In this document: positions 8,548 through 17,319 of the stretch, one piece after another
Numbering within the stretch: position 1 is the stretch's first letter
Layout of the letters: every line of letters begins with the position of its first letter
Source: an uncultured Holophaga sp.
Lineage (GTDB): Bacteria; Acidobacteriota; Holophagae; Holophagales; Holophagaceae
Assembly: GCF_963677305.1 (NCBI RefSeq)
Contig: NZ_OY781925.1
Location: 2,630,001-2,694,000 of the forward strand
Direction of reading: 5' to 3'
DNA: 64,000 nucleotides
Made by a program: the position numbers and the translations under genes
Notes under the pieces: model-generated
Told to the model about the DNA's origin: nothing
The model's database searches: none
What the model saw: only the letters and a program-made list of their open reading frames with translations

Positions 8548-9125
8548 CAGGCGCTGAGGATCTTGGCCTGGGCCAAGCTCGCCGCCAGGACCTCTTCATG
8601 GAGACTGCCACCGTGACTGTCCATGGTGACCACCAGGGGGAAGTCCTCCACCTCCACGACCCAGAAGGCCTCGGGGCTACCGAATTCCTCCAGCATCTTC
8701 ACATCCACCACTCGCTTCACCCGCTCTGCAATCAGGGCCCCGGCTCCGCCTGTGGCGTGGAAGTAGCAGGCGCCCACCTTCTGCAGACCGGCACTGGTCC
8801 GGGAACCCATGCCCCCCTTCCCGATGACGCCGCGCACCCGGTAGGTCTCCAGCACCTCGGCCTGGTAGGGCTCCTCCCGGATGCTGGTGGTGGGACCTGA
8901 GGAGACAAAGCTCCAGGTGCCGTCCTCCTCCCTCCGGACCACGGGGCCGCAGTGGTAGATCACGGCATCCTCCAGGAGGGGGCGCAGCCACTCGGGCTTC
9001 TGCTCCACCATGAACTTGTGTCCCATGTCCCGGCTCAGGACCACGCGGCCACTGAGCAGGACCTCATCGCCCACCTGGAGGGCTCGGATGTCGGCATCCT
9101 GGATGGGTGTGGTCAATCGGATCAT
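8547..9125 (-). CDS. class I fumarate hydratase, beta (C-terminal) subunit
   Basis: This is the smaller subunit of the two-subunit iron-sulfur fumarase (or tartrate dehydratase) family. The 192-residue product has the family segment SSGPTTSIREEPYQAEVLETYRVRGVIGKGGMG and ends within the swivelling domain. It starts 7 bases after the alpha subunit gene, as in other split enzymes. Fumarase is the most likely activity because one conserved pair sits among housekeeping genes. Tartrate dehydratase cannot be excluded from sequence alone. Confidence 0.88.
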   Translation of the reverse strand: MIRLTTPIQDADIRALQVGDEVLLSGRVVLSRDMGHKFMVEQKPEWLRPLLEDAVIYHCGPVVRREEDGTWSFVSSGPTTSIREEPYQAEVLETYRVRGVIGKGGMGSRTSAGLQKVGACYFHATGGAGALIAERVKRVVDVKMLEEFGSPEAFWVVEVEDFPLVVTMDSHGGSLHEEVLAASLAQAKILSA

Positions 9126-9132
9126 GGCGCAC

Positions 9133-10104
9133 CTACTCGAAGATCGCGGGGCTGGCGTCCCGCAGGCGGAGCACCATGCGGCGGCTGCTCCAGCACATGT
9201 AGCTGATGCTCACATAAAAACTGGCGGGGTGGCGGAACATCTCCTCCACCGCCGCGCCCAGCACCGTGGTGCGCCCCCCGAAGCCCATGGGACCGATGCC
9301 CAGGGTGTTCAGATCCGCCACCAGGGCCTTCTCGAAGGCTGCCATGGCGGGGTCGGGATTGGGCTCGTCCAGGCGGCGCAGGAGCAACTCCTTGCTCTTT
9401 TCATACCCCGTCACCCGGTCCCCGCCGATGGCCACGCCGAGGATGCCAGGGGCACAGCCCTGCCCCTGGGCCTTGACCACGGCATCGATGATGCACTTGC
9501 GAACCCCCTTGAGGTCCCGGCCGGCACCGAGGGTCACCTCGGGGAGACGGTACTGGGCGCCGACGTTCTCGCAGCCTCCGCCCTTCAACATGACGCTGAT
9601 CTCCACCTCGGGATTTTCCCACTCCTCGAAGTGGATGACGGGATGCCCCTCGCGGAAGGGGTCCAGGTTGTCCCCTCCGTTCTTGCCGGAGAGGGCGGCC
9701 ACGCAGTTGGGACGCAGCCAGCTCCGGCGGGTCGCCTCCACCACCACCTCCCGGATCTGGCGCTTGAGGGCCACCTGGGAGGCCCCGTAGGGATGGCGGA
9801 CCCAGAAGATCACCGTGCCGGTGTCCTGACAGAGGGGCGCCATATGGGCATCGGCCAGGATGATGTTCTCCAGCATGGTGTCCAGGGTGTTGGAGGCCCG
9901 GGTCGCGTCGGTCTCCCGACTGCGCCCCTCGGCCAGGGCCTGGATCACATCCTGGGGGAGCCGGGAGGTAGTGCGCCGGATGAGCTCCAGCAGGGGGGCC
10001 TTCAGGTCCAGGGTCCTGAGGTCGCCCAGGTCCGCCCGCCACGACTCCGGCAGCAGGGACTTGTCTTCGACGGGGGTGAGTTTCGGGATAGGACAATCGG
10101 CCAT
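9133..10104 (-). CDS. class I fumarate hydratase, alpha (N-terminal) subunit
   Basis: This is the catalytic iron-sulfur subunit, which hydrates fumarate to malate in the TCA cycle. The 323-residue product contains three expected cysteine contexts for the [4Fe-4S] cluster (APLCQDTGTVIFWV, RPNCVAALS and KGGGCENVG). The ATG at 10104 was chosen because GAGG lies 5 bases upstream; an in-frame extension to 10251 has no such site. Oxygen-labile class I fumarases are typical of anaerobes. Confidence 0.9.
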   Translation of the reverse strand: MADCPIPKLTPVEDKSLLPESWRADLGDLRTLDLKAPLLELIRRTTSRLPQDVIQALAEGRSRETDATRASNTLDTMLENIILADAHMAPLCQDTGTVIFWVRHPYGASQVALKRQIREVVVEATRRSWLRPNCVAALSGKNGGDNLDPFREGHPVIHFEEWENPEVEISVMLKGGGCENVGAQYRLPEVTLGAGRDLKGVRKCIIDAVVKAQGQGCAPGILGVAIGGDRVTGYEKSKELLLRRLDEPNPDPAMAAFEKALVADLNTLGIGPMGFGGRTTVLGAAVEEMFRHPASFYVSISYMCWSSRRMVLRLRDASPAIFE

Positions 10105-10198
10105 GGGTGCCTCGCAGGTACCAACATGACCTCTCCGGCCCGCGGACTCAAGCCCCTGGAGAAGTCGATTTATTATCGATTCATTATTATCGAAACCC

Positions 10199-11224
10199 TC
10201 AGCCGCCCCAGGCACGGCAGAGGGCCAGGGTGAGCCCCAGGAGGGGGCCATCCGGCGCGAGAGTCATGCCCTTGAGGTCGAGGTCAGTCTGGACAACCCG
10301 GTCCAGCAGCTGCCTCGCCCCCTCGGGACGCACCCGGTCCAGGGTGCGGACGTAGCCGTCCAGCAGGAAGCCCTGTTTGGGACTGAGCCCCAGGGCTCCC
10401 ATGAGATCCTGGGACCCCTGGAGTCCCTCCGCACGGGCCTCCACCAGGCGACAGAGGCGCTCCACCTCGCGTCGGGCCTGCCCCAGGAGCATCAGGGGGG
10501 CGGAAGCAGGATCGTCCTCCAGGGCCACCCGCAGGCAATCCAGGGCCTGGGCCTGCTGCCCCTTCTGCCAAGCCTGGGACCAGGCAAAGGCCCCCTGCTC
10601 GCCCAAGCGGAAGGTCGCCTGATCGATCATGGCCGCCGTCACCTTCCGATCCTCCGCCAGGAGATCCAGCACCTCCAGGGTCCGGCGCAGGATGCCCGGA
10701 TGCCCACCCATGCGCCCTGCCAGGCGCTGGGCCAGACCCGGTTCCAGCTGCAGGCCCAGGGAACGGGCCTGGCTCTCCAGGTAGCCCACCGCCTCCTTCA
10801 GCTCCAGCGCACCGACCTTGTGGACCCTCCCCTGCTGGACCCACTCGCTGAAGGGCTTCGTCCCGAGCACCCGGCCCGCCCCAGCCTGAAGGGCCGTGCG
10901 GGAGACCAGCAGCAGCCGGGTCTCCGACACCGGGGACTGCAGGAGCTGCTTGATGGCAGGTGGGATTTCTTTGGCCTTGGCCAGGAGGTTGTCGGCCTGG
11001 GGAACGATGACCACCCGATTGGCCCCCAGGGGAGCGGACTCCAGGAGGGCGTTCTGGACCTCGGCCCAGGGGCACCCCTCCGAGCAGACCGACAGTGAGA
11101 ACTCCGCCCACTCAGGATCGACATGGCGGGCCTTCCAGGCCTCCAGGGCCTCCAGACGGCCCTCACCATCCTCTCCATGGAGGAGGGCATACTCGGCCCG
11201 GCTCCAGGCCTCGGGCACACTCAT
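10199..11224 (-). CDS. holA: DNA polymerase III subunit delta
   Basis: HolA opens the beta clamp in the clamp-loader complex. The 341-residue product has the expected length and pattern: an N-terminal RecA-like fold without a working P-loop (YALLHGEDGEGRLEALEAW), a central FSEWVQQGRVHKVGALELKEAVGYLESQARSLGLQLEPGLAQRLAGRMGG, and a helical collar domain. It overlaps lptE by 4 bases, and the lptE-holA pairing is common in Gram-negative bacteria. Sequence conservation in this family is low. Confidence 0.85.
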   Translation of the reverse strand: MSVPEAWSRAEYALLHGEDGEGRLEALEAWKARHVDPEWAEFSLSVCSEGCPWAEVQNALLESAPLGANRVVIVPQADNLLAKAKEIPPAIKQLLQSPVSETRLLLVSRTALQAGAGRVLGTKPFSEWVQQGRVHKVGALELKEAVGYLESQARSLGLQLEPGLAQRLAGRMGGHPGILRRTLEVLDLLAEDRKVTAAMIDQATFRLGEQGAFAWSQAWQKGQQAQALDCLRVALEDDPASAPLMLLGQARREVERLCRLVEARAEGLQGSQDLMGALGLSPKQGFLLDGYVRTLDRVRPEGARQLLDRVVQTDLDLKGMTLAPDGPLLGLTLALCRAWGG

Positions 11225-11766
11225 CCGCGCCCCCCCTCGAGGAGCTGGGTCAGGAAGCTCTCCGCGAAGTCGTCTGCCAGGGTTTCGAGCACCCGGAGCT
11301 CGCGGTTCTCGAAGCTGGCGAAGTTCTGGTCCACCCGGTACTGGTTGGAGAAGGTGAGCTGGGGCCTGGAGGCCACCACCTCCCCCGTGCGCCCGTCCAG
11401 GAGCTGCACCGAGGCCACCACCACCACCTCCACCCGGCTGGCGGTACCCGCAGAACCTTTGACACTGGAGGAGCCCAGGGAGAGCCCCAGCACCTTCACG
11501 TCATAGCGCAGGAGCGTGCACTGCAGTACCCAGCGGCTGGAGCTGCCAGGGGGCACCAGCTCCCAAGGGGTCGCCGCGACGATACGGTTCTCCAGGGCTC
11601 GCCGGAAGGTCTCCTCTGCCCCCAGCCGGGTGGTACGGTTCTGGAAACTGGCGATGCGGATGGTGCCCGGCTGCATCCAGCTGGCAGAGTGGGGGCGACG
11701 GTCCAGGCGCTGATACCCGCAGGCGCTGAGCCCCAGGAGGAGGGGAAGAAACAGTGCGCGGCGCAT
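11221..11766 (-). CDS. lptE: LPS assembly lipoprotein LptE
   Basis: LptE plugs the LptD outer-membrane translocon that delivers lipopolysaccharide to the cell surface. The 181-residue product has a lipoprotein signal ending LLLGLSAC (Cys16), followed directly by GYQ as in the family. It then has TIRIASFQNRTTRLGAEETFRRALENRI, typical of the LptE fold, and the C-terminal helix LADDFAESFLTQLL. It overlaps holA downstream and abuts hpt upstream, so it is part of one transcript. Confidence 0.85.
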   Translation of the reverse strand: MRRALFLPLLLGLSACGYQRLDRRPHSASWMQPGTIRIASFQNRTTRLGAEETFRRALENRIVAATPWELVPPGSSSRWVLQCTLLRYDVKVLGLSLGSSSVKGSAGTASRVEVVVVASVQLLDGRTGEVVASRPQLTFSNQYRVDQNFASFENRELRVLETLADDFAESFLTQLLEGGRG

Positions 11767-12299
11767 CAGGCGGGATTGTAGATGCCCACGTAGGGCAGGT
11801 TGCGGTATTTGCCGTCCAGGTCCAGACCGAAGCCCACCACGAAGTGGTCTTCGATGGAGTAGCCGACATAATCCACAGGCACCTCCACCCTGCGACGACT
11901 GGGCTTGTCCAGCAACGACACGATCTTGAGGCTCAGAGGTCCCCGATCCATGAGGAGATTGCGGACTTTCTGGAGGGTGAGCCCGGTATCCACGATGTCC
12001 TCGACGATCAGGGCGTGGCGCCCCTGGATGGACTTGTCGAGGTCGTGGATGATCTTCACCTCGCCGGTGCTGTCGGTCCCCCCGCCGTAGCTGGAGACCC
12101 GCATGAAGCTGATGTCCATGTCCAGGTCCATGGCCCGGGTGAGATCCGCAAAGAAGGGGAAGACCCCGTTGAGCAGCCCGATCACCACGGGATGGGTGCC
12201 GGCGTAGTCCTTGGTGAGCTGCTCACCCAGCTCGCGGATCCTCACCCGCAGCTGATCTTCGGTGAACAGGGGGTAGATGCGGCTTCGGGACATGGCCAT
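11766..12299 (-). CDS. hpt: hypoxanthine phosphoribosyltransferase
   Basis: This purine-salvage enzyme converts hypoxanthine or guanine with PRPP to IMP or GMP. The 177-residue product has the PRPP-binding motif ALIVEDIVDTGLTL and the flexible-loop region SFMRVSSYGGG. Its C-terminus (EDHFVVGFGLDLDGKYRNLPYVGIY) is typical of bacterial Hpt. The ATG at 12299 was chosen because GGAG lies 6 bases upstream; further in-frame ATGs lie on either side. It is transcribed divergently from the sigma factor gene. Confidence 0.93.
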   Translation of the reverse strand: MAMSRSRIYPLFTEDQLRVRIRELGEQLTKDYAGTHPVVIGLLNGVFPFFADLTRAMDLDMDISFMRVSSYGGGTDSTGEVKIIHDLDKSIQGRHALIVEDIVDTGLTLQKVRNLLMDRGPLSLKIVSLLDKPSRRRVEVPVDYVGYSIEDHFVVGFGLDLDGKYRNLPYVGIYNPA

Positions 12300-12391
12300 G
12301 GGGGACTCCATTCGGACAATCTCCATTCAACCCCAGGCCTCCCCATCCGGTCTACCTGGATGAGGGGTTGCCTTTGCCCCGGGACGCTCCG

Positions 12392-13006
12392 ATGATGACC
12401 CTTTCCGCCATTTTGCCCATGCAGCCCGCCGACACGGACAATCCACTGCACGCCCCAGAGGTCCTGGAATGGGTGAAGTCCGCCCAGACCGGAGACCAGG
12501 CGGCCTTCGCCAACCTGGTCCGACGCTTCCAGCGGGATGTCTATGGCAAGGCCTTCTCCATCCTGAAGAGCCACAGTGACACGGACGATGTGGTCCAGGA
12601 GACTTTCATCCGTGCCTACCGCGCCCTCCCAGGCTTCCGCTTCGAGGCCAGCTTCCGCACCTGGATCATCACCATCGCCACCCGCCAGGCCCTGGGGTAC
12701 CGGGAGCGTCTGCGCCACCAGCACGATCCCCTGGAGGACGAGGAGAGCGGGCGGGAACACCCTGCCCTGCGAGTGGAGGAGCCCCAGCTCAGCGCCCTTC
12801 TGGACGAAGAGTCCCGCCGTCTCCTCCGGGAGGCCATGCCCCGCCTGCCGGAGCGCCAGAAGGAGGCCCTGAGCCTCAAGATCCACAAGGACTGGAAGTA
12901 TGAGCAGATCGCCCAGGCCATGGGGATCTCGGTGGGCAGCGTCAAGGCCCACATTTTCCACGCCATCCAGAACCTGAGCCGCCAACTGAAAGGGGGTCTC
13001 TCATGA
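12392..13006 (+). CDS. ECF-family RNA polymerase sigma factor
   Basis: This is a two-region sigma factor of 204 residues. Region 2 (AAFANLVRRFQRDVYGKAFSILKSHSDTDDVVQETFIRAYRALPGF) and region 4 (LPERQKEALSLKIHKDWKYEQIAQAMGISVGSVKAHIFHAIQNLSRQL) are both clear. The start is uncertain: adjacent ATGs at 12392 and 12395 have no strong ribosome binding site. Its stop overlaps the ATG of the anti-sigma gene (ATGA), so the pair is coupled and the downstream protein is its likely regulator. Target genes are not evident from the window. Confidence 0.93.
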   Translation: MMTLSAILPMQPADTDNPLHAPEVLEWVKSAQTGDQAAFANLVRRFQRDVYGKAFSILKSHSDTDDVVQETFIRAYRALPGFRFEASFRTWIITIATRQALGYRERLRHQHDPLEDEESGREHPALRVEEPQLSALLDEESRRLLREAMPRLPERQKEALSLKIHKDWKYEQIAQAMGISVGSVKAHIFHAIQNLSRQLKGGLS

Positions 13007-13518
13007 AGGACATGCTGCCCGAGACCTGTCAGCGCACCCTGGAGGCCATCCAGGCCGACCCCCTTGAGCTGTCGTCCGCACTCGAGGAGCACTGCGCCCA
13101 GTGCCCCTCCTGCCAGGAAGCCCGCGTCCAGTGGCTGGCCATGGAAGATGCCCCCTCGCCCCTGGTACCCGCCTCGTACTACGAGGCCCTGCCGGACCGG
13201 ATCCTCCGCAAGCTCCCCGCCCGGACGGCACGCCGCTTCCGGGGACGCCCCCTCCTGGTCGCCGCCGCAGCCCTCCTGGTTCTGGCGGCGGGCGTCGGCG
13301 GGTACTGGGCCGGCCGAACGACCCCCCAGGCGGCTCCCGCCACGGCCGCCCTTCCGGACACTGAAGTCATCGAGGCCCTCCCCGTCGCCCCCTTCGAAGA
13401 ATCCGACGATCCCCTCGCCCAGGTCGGCAACCTGAGCTCCCAGGAAGCCGCCACAGTGGCCCGCAAGCTGGCCGAACAGCAGCACCTTTCCCGCATCTCC
13501 AATGAGACTCAGCCATGA
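13003..13518 (+). CDS. membrane-bound zinc-finger anti-sigma factor
   Basis: This is the likely inhibitor of the sigma factor encoded immediately upstream. The 171-residue product has a short zinc-binding anti-sigma motif HCAQCPSC (His30, Cys34, Cys37; H-x3-C-x2-C). One transmembrane helix follows at about residues 83-103 (LLVAAAALLVLAAGVGGYWAG), then a periplasmic acidic tail. Both ends overlap neighbours by ATGA, giving a tightly coupled three-gene operon. Family assignment rests on the motif, topology and context. Confidence 0.85.
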   Translation: MKDMLPETCQRTLEAIQADPLELSSALEEHCAQCPSCQEARVQWLAMEDAPSPLVPASYYEALPDRILRKLPARTARRFRGRPLLVAAAALLVLAAGVGGYWAGRTTPQAAPATAALPDTEVIEALPVAPFEESDDPLAQVGNLSSQEAATVARKLAEQQHLSRISNETQP

Positions 13519-13997
13519 TCCGCACCACCCTGCTCTGCCTCTGCATCGCCTCCTCCCTGCCCGCCCAGCACGGCCCGGGCTGGCGGGGTGGCCGTACCAT
13601 GGGCATGCGCCAGGGTCCGATCCTCACCCAGCTCTATAGCATGCGCGTTGAGCGCATCCAGCAGAGCCTGGGGGTCTCAGCCGAGCAGGCCCGCATCATG
13701 GCGGATCGCTGGAGCCGCTTCGACCGGGACTTCCTGGCCAAGAACCGCCAGGCGCGCCTGCTCCGGGCCCAGATCAATGACATCGTGGTGGGCCCCGGGG
13801 GGGACCCAGAGAAGAACACCCTGCTCCGCCCCCTCATCCACCAGTACACCGTCCTGCGCCGGGAACAGCACGACCTCCGGGATGACTTCGAGCGGGACCT
13901 CCTCAATGGGCTGACGCCCCTGCAGCAGGGGCGTCTGGTCTTCCTGGTGGATGACATCCAGCGCAGCCTGAGACAGGCCCTGGCCGACAGTCGCTGA
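13515..13997 (+). CDS. Spy/CpxP-like periplasmic protein (putative)
   Basis: The 160-residue product has a short signal peptide (MIRTTLLCLCIASSLPAQ). A mostly helical, charged region follows, with repeated heptad-like Leu and Arg (QLYSMRVERIQQSLGVSAEQARIMADRWSRFDRDFLAKNRQARLLRAQIND, then QYTVLRREQHDLRDDFERDLLNGLTPLQQGRLVFLVDDIQ). The LTPLQQGR segment resembles the LTPEQ segments of Spy/CpxP-type periplasmic stress sensors. It is the third gene of the sigma/anti-sigma operon, suggesting envelope-stress or metal sensing by analogy with CnrX-type systems. Its stop lies directly against the stop of the convergent RNase J gene. Confidence 0.65.
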   Translation: MIRTTLLCLCIASSLPAQHGPGWRGGRTMGMRQGPILTQLYSMRVERIQQSLGVSAEQARIMADRWSRFDRDFLAKNRQARLLRAQINDIVVGPGGDPEKNTLLRPLIHQYTVLRREQHDLRDDFERDLLNGLTPLQQGRLVFLVDDIQRSLRQALADSR

Positions 13998-15728
13998 TCA
14001 GTCCCGGTCGCCGGCCTGGCCCTCCAGGATCATGGGCACCACCATGGGGCGCGTCTGGGTGGTCTTGCGGATCAGACGCCGGAGGGTCTGCCGGATCAGC
14101 TCGATGAGCAGATCCTTGTCCTTGCGGACCTCCAGAGGAGCCTCATCGAAGGCCTTGCGGGCCGCGCTCCGGAGCAGGGTGCCGTAGGCCTGGTCGTCGG
14201 AGAGGACCACAAAGCCCCGGCTCAGGATGGCGGGATCCGCAGCCAGCTCCCGGGTCTCGGGATCCACCAGCAGAGTCACCAGAACGATTCCGTCCTCCTG
14301 GAGGATCAGTCGGTCATGGATGACCTTGGCATCCACCATGTGGGATACCCCCTGATCCACGAAGCACTTGCCCACGGGGACGCTGCCCACCAGCTTGGCC
14401 TGACCGGCGGTGTCCAGCTGGAGACACTCCCCCCCTTCGAGGAGCAGGACCTTGCGCGGATCCCAGCCCAGGCTTTCGGCCAGGCGACCGTGGGCCACCA
14501 GGTTCCGGAAGGTGCCGTGCACCGGGACCATGTAGGTGGGCTTGGCCATGTCGATCATGGCCGCCGCATCCTCCCGGTAACCGTGCCCGGTTGCGTGGAT
14601 GGGCCCCAGCTCGTCCGAGAGGGTCTCGGCTCCCTGGCGGGCGGCCACATCCAGCATGCGGGAGATGCCCACCTCATTGCCGGGGATGGCGCGGCTGCTG
14701 AGGACCAGGCGGTCCCCCAGCTCGATGCGGATGCCCTTGACCTCACCCCGGAGGATGCGGGTGAGGGCGCTCATCTCCTCACCCTGGGTGCCGGTGCAGA
14801 TGATCAGCACCTGCTCGGGAGGGAAGAGGTGCACATCCCGCTGGTCGATGAAGACATCGTCCCGCAGTTTGAGCCGCCCCAGGCTCCGGGCCAGGGCGAC
14901 GTTCTTGTCCATGGAGCGCCCCACCAGGCAGACCTTGCGGTGCTCCTCGCAGGCGAGGTCGAGCAGGGTCTGCACGCGATGAATATTGGAGCTGAAGGTG
15001 GCCACCACCAGCTTGCCCGGGGTACGCCGGAAGGCCTCCCGCAGGCCGTCCCGGCAGATGACCTCGGAAGGGGTCTTGCCGGGCTTGAGGGTGTTGGTGG
15101 AGTCGGAGAGGAGGACCTGGATGCCCTTCTCGCCCAGTTCCTTGATGCGGGCGATGCCGGTGACCCGGCCATCCACAGGGGTTTCGTCGAGCTTGAAGTC
15201 ACCGGTGTGCAGGATCACCCCCTGGGGGGTGTGGAGGGCAATGGCGCAGGCATCGGGAATGCTGTGGGTGACAGGGATCCACTCTGCCTCGACTTCACCC
15301 TTTCCGATGCGGATGCGGTCGAAGTCCCGGACCACATGCATGCGCCGACCGTCCCAGAGCTCGTGCTCCCGCAGCTTTCCCTCCAGGAGGCCCATGGTGT
15401 AGGCCGAGCCGTAGACCGGCACGGGCCAACGCTCCAGGAAGTAGGGCAGCGCCCCCAGGTGGTCCTCGTGGCCGTGGGTGAGGAGGACAGCCTCCACCTG
15501 GTCCGCGAAGGGCTCCAGATAGGCGAAGTCCGGCACAATGCTGTCGATACCGGGCTGGTCATCGGACGGGAAGAGCTGACCGCAGTCCACCAGGAAGAGG
15601 CTCTTCCGGGTGTGGACCACCATGCAGTTCATGCCGAACTCGCCCAGGCCCCCGATGGGGACGAGACGCAACTCGCCCTCCGCGGGGGGCTCGGACCAGG
15701 CTTCGAAGGGTTTGGCGTGGGGAATCAT
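13998..15728 (-). CDS. rnj: ribonuclease J (metallo-beta-lactamase / beta-CASP)
   Basis: RNase J is an endo- and 5'-3' exoribonuclease used for mRNA decay and rRNA maturation. The 576-residue product has the metallo-beta-lactamase motif LLTHGHEDHLGALPYF and PVTHSIPDACAIALHTPQGVILHTGDFKLDETP. The beta-CASP domain carries LIICTGTQGE, then GHGYREDAAAMIDMAKPTYMVPVHG, and a C-terminal domain follows. The ATG at 15728 has AGAGG just upstream; a longer in-frame start at 15791 would overlap the toxin gene. It is typically found where RNase E is absent or accessory. Confidence 0.95.
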   Translation of the reverse strand: MIPHAKPFEAWSEPPAEGELRLVPIGGLGEFGMNCMVVHTRKSLFLVDCGQLFPSDDQPGIDSIVPDFAYLEPFADQVEAVLLTHGHEDHLGALPYFLERWPVPVYGSAYTMGLLEGKLREHELWDGRRMHVVRDFDRIRIGKGEVEAEWIPVTHSIPDACAIALHTPQGVILHTGDFKLDETPVDGRVTGIARIKELGEKGIQVLLSDSTNTLKPGKTPSEVICRDGLREAFRRTPGKLVVATFSSNIHRVQTLLDLACEEHRKVCLVGRSMDKNVALARSLGRLKLRDDVFIDQRDVHLFPPEQVLIICTGTQGEEMSALTRILRGEVKGIRIELGDRLVLSSRAIPGNEVGISRMLDVAARQGAETLSDELGPIHATGHGYREDAAAMIDMAKPTYMVPVHGTFRNLVAHGRLAESLGWDPRKVLLLEGGECLQLDTAGQAKLVGSVPVGKCFVDQGVSHMVDAKVIHDRLILQEDGIVLVTLLVDPETRELAADPAILSRGFVVLSDDQAYGTLLRSAARKAFDEAPLEVRKDKDLLIELIRQTLRRLIRKTTQTRPMVVPMILEGQAGDRD

Positions 15729-15735
15729 GGAACCT

Positions 15736-16144
15736 CTATTCAGACGAGATGAGCGGGAGTTTGGGGAAATAGGTGCGGCGGCGGGGGACATGCCGGATCA
15801 GCAGCCTGAACCTGGCGAGGGCAGCGTGGCCACCGATGCAGAGATCCGGAAGGGGCACATGCAGGCCTCCACCGCGGCGGCGGTGATCCAGGAAGCACTT
15901 GCCTGCCGGGAAGACCACCTCCCAAGGGCGGGTATCCCGGCGAAAGAGGGCCAGCGGAAGGGGCTCTGCCCAGGACTCGATGAAGCCGAAGCCCCCGGAG
16001 ACCTCGGCATAGATGATCCGGGTTGATGACCAGCACTGCCCGGTCCCCCTCCTCCCTCAGACAATCGGCCGACCATGCCGACCACACAGGGTCAGCCGTC
16101 GCCACATCCAGGATGACACCGCTGTCCACAAGAATGGGGGTCAT
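15736..16144 (-). pseudogene. vapC: VapC-type PIN-domain toxin, frameshifted
   Basis: The first part reads as a PIN ribonuclease (MTPILVDSGVILDVATADPVWSAWSADCLREEGDRAVLVINP). It then leaves frame near 16018-16022. In the +1-related frame the domain resumes exactly where expected (IIYAEVSGGFGFIESWAEPLPLALFRRDTRPWEVVFPAGKCFLDHRRRGGG...PLPDLCIGGHAALARFRLL) and ends at 15736. One extra G in CCGG, where CCG-ATC-ATC would keep frame, explains the break. Removing it restores a PIN protein of about 135 residues. The toxin is therefore probably inactive, unless the base is a sequencing error. The gene overlaps the vapB stop by 4 bases. Confidence 0.8.
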
Positions 16145-16374
16145 GCGTCACGGGTCAGGGCGAGAATTTCGTCCGTGCTCAAGGAGACGGCACCCCGCCC
16201 CGCCCAGTGCCGCAGCATGGCCTGCTCCCGAGTCTCACCCTTCGGCCTCTCCACGGGGAAGATACAGGCAGCCGTGCCGTCGAGCACGGGGCTTACTTCG
16301 GTATGGGGCAGCGGGCCCGCCTTTTCGCGGACCTCCACGGGGAGGGTGGCCTGTCCTTTGGAGGTGATCCGCAT
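16141..16374 (-). CDS. vapB: VapB/AbrB-family antitoxin
   Basis: The 77-residue product opens with the swapped-hairpin AbrB DNA-binding signature (MRITSKGQATLPVEVREKAGPLPHTEVSPVLDG). A toxin-binding tail follows (GETREQAMLRHWAGRGAVSLSTDEILALTRDA). It forms an ATGA overlap with the downstream toxin remnant, the classical vapBC arrangement. Some usually hydrophobic core positions look altered (GPLP, SPVL, TAAC), which might mean decay after loss of the toxin. It probably autoregulates the locus. Confidence 0.85.
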   Translation of the reverse strand: MRITSKGQATLPVEVREKAGPLPHTEVSPVLDGTAACIFPVERPKGETREQAMLRHWAGRGAVSLSTDEILALTRDA

Positions 16375-16458
16375 GACCTGACCTCAGAAAGCTTGGAGAA
16401 AGTTACTCGGGTGCCCGCAATGGAGCATCTTCTTACGGGTAAGCGTAGGACATCGGGC

Positions 16459-17247
16459 TCACGAGGCAAGCCGCTGCAGGAGAGAGACCCAGGTCTTCAC
16501 CGGCACCGCTTCGGCGCGGACCGAAGGGGAGAGCCCTTCGGCCCCCAGCAGGGCCTGGATCCGCTCCGCTTCGAGCCAGCCGTGCCAGTTGTTGGCCAGG
16601 GTCTTCCGCCGCTGGGCGAAGCTGCGGTGGAGGAGGTCCAGCAGGGCTCCCCGCTGCTTCAAGGGCAGCGGCTCAGGCAGGGGATCGAAGCGCAGGATGA
16701 TGGAGTCCACCTTGGGCGCGGGGCGGAAGGAGCCCGGCCCCAGCTTCATGATCCGGCTGACCCGGGCCATGGACTGGGTCAGGACCGAGAGGGGGCCATA
16801 GTCCTTGGAGCCGGGCACCCCCTGGATCTTCAGCCCCACCTCCAGCTGGAACATCAGAACCATGCGCTTCCATGGGATCCCCTCCAGCAGGAAGCGGGTC
16901 AGGATGGGAGTCGCTGCATTGTAGGGAAGGTTGCCCACCACCACCAGTGAGGTGGCCTCGGGCAGCGGGGCATGCACCGCATCCCCCAGGAGCAGGTGGA
17001 AGTGTTCGCGGCCGGCGTACCGGCGCTCCAGGAGGCCGATGGCCTCGGGATCCAGATCCATGGCCCAGAGGGGACGCCCATCCGCCAACAGCCCTTCCGT
17101 CAAAGTCCCGGGACCAGGGCCGATCTCCAGGATCATCTCGGCATCCGAGTCCAGCGTGTACTCCAGGATGGCCCGGATGGCCCCCTCGTTGACCAGGAAG
17201 TTCTGGCCGAAGGACTTCTTCGCCTTGAGCCGCTCAGGCTCCGTCAT
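16459..17247 (-). CDS. rsmA: 16S rRNA (A1518/A1519-N6)-dimethyltransferase RsmA
   Basis: RsmA (KsgA) dimethylates two adjacent adenines in helix 45 of 16S rRNA. The 262-residue product has KKSFGQNFLVNEGAIRAIL, the SAM site LEIGPGPGTLTEGLL, the catalytic VVGNLPYNAATPILTRFL and the C-terminal SFRPAPKVDSIILRF. All are in order and at normal spacing. The ATG at 17247 follows a GGGGGTG stretch; an upstream in-frame ATG at 17307 looks less likely. It lies between vapB and the pilY1 gene without overlap. Confidence 0.95.
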   Translation of the reverse strand: MTEPERLKAKKSFGQNFLVNEGAIRAILEYTLDSDAEMILEIGPGPGTLTEGLLADGRPLWAMDLDPEAIGLLERRYAGREHFHLLLGDAVHAPLPEATSLVVVGNLPYNAATPILTRFLLEGIPWKRMVLMFQLEVGLKIQGVPGSKDYGPLSVLTQSMARVSRIMKLGPGSFRPAPKVDSIILRFDPLPEPLPLKQRGALLDLLHRSFAQRRKTLANNWHGWLEAERIQALLGAEGLSPSVRAEAVPVKTWVSLLQRLAS

Positions 17248-17319
17248 GACACCCCCAAAGGAAACCGGGACCCCGAAGGGCCCCGGTGCTTCAAGCATAC
17301 CCGCCAAGGGGCATCGGCA

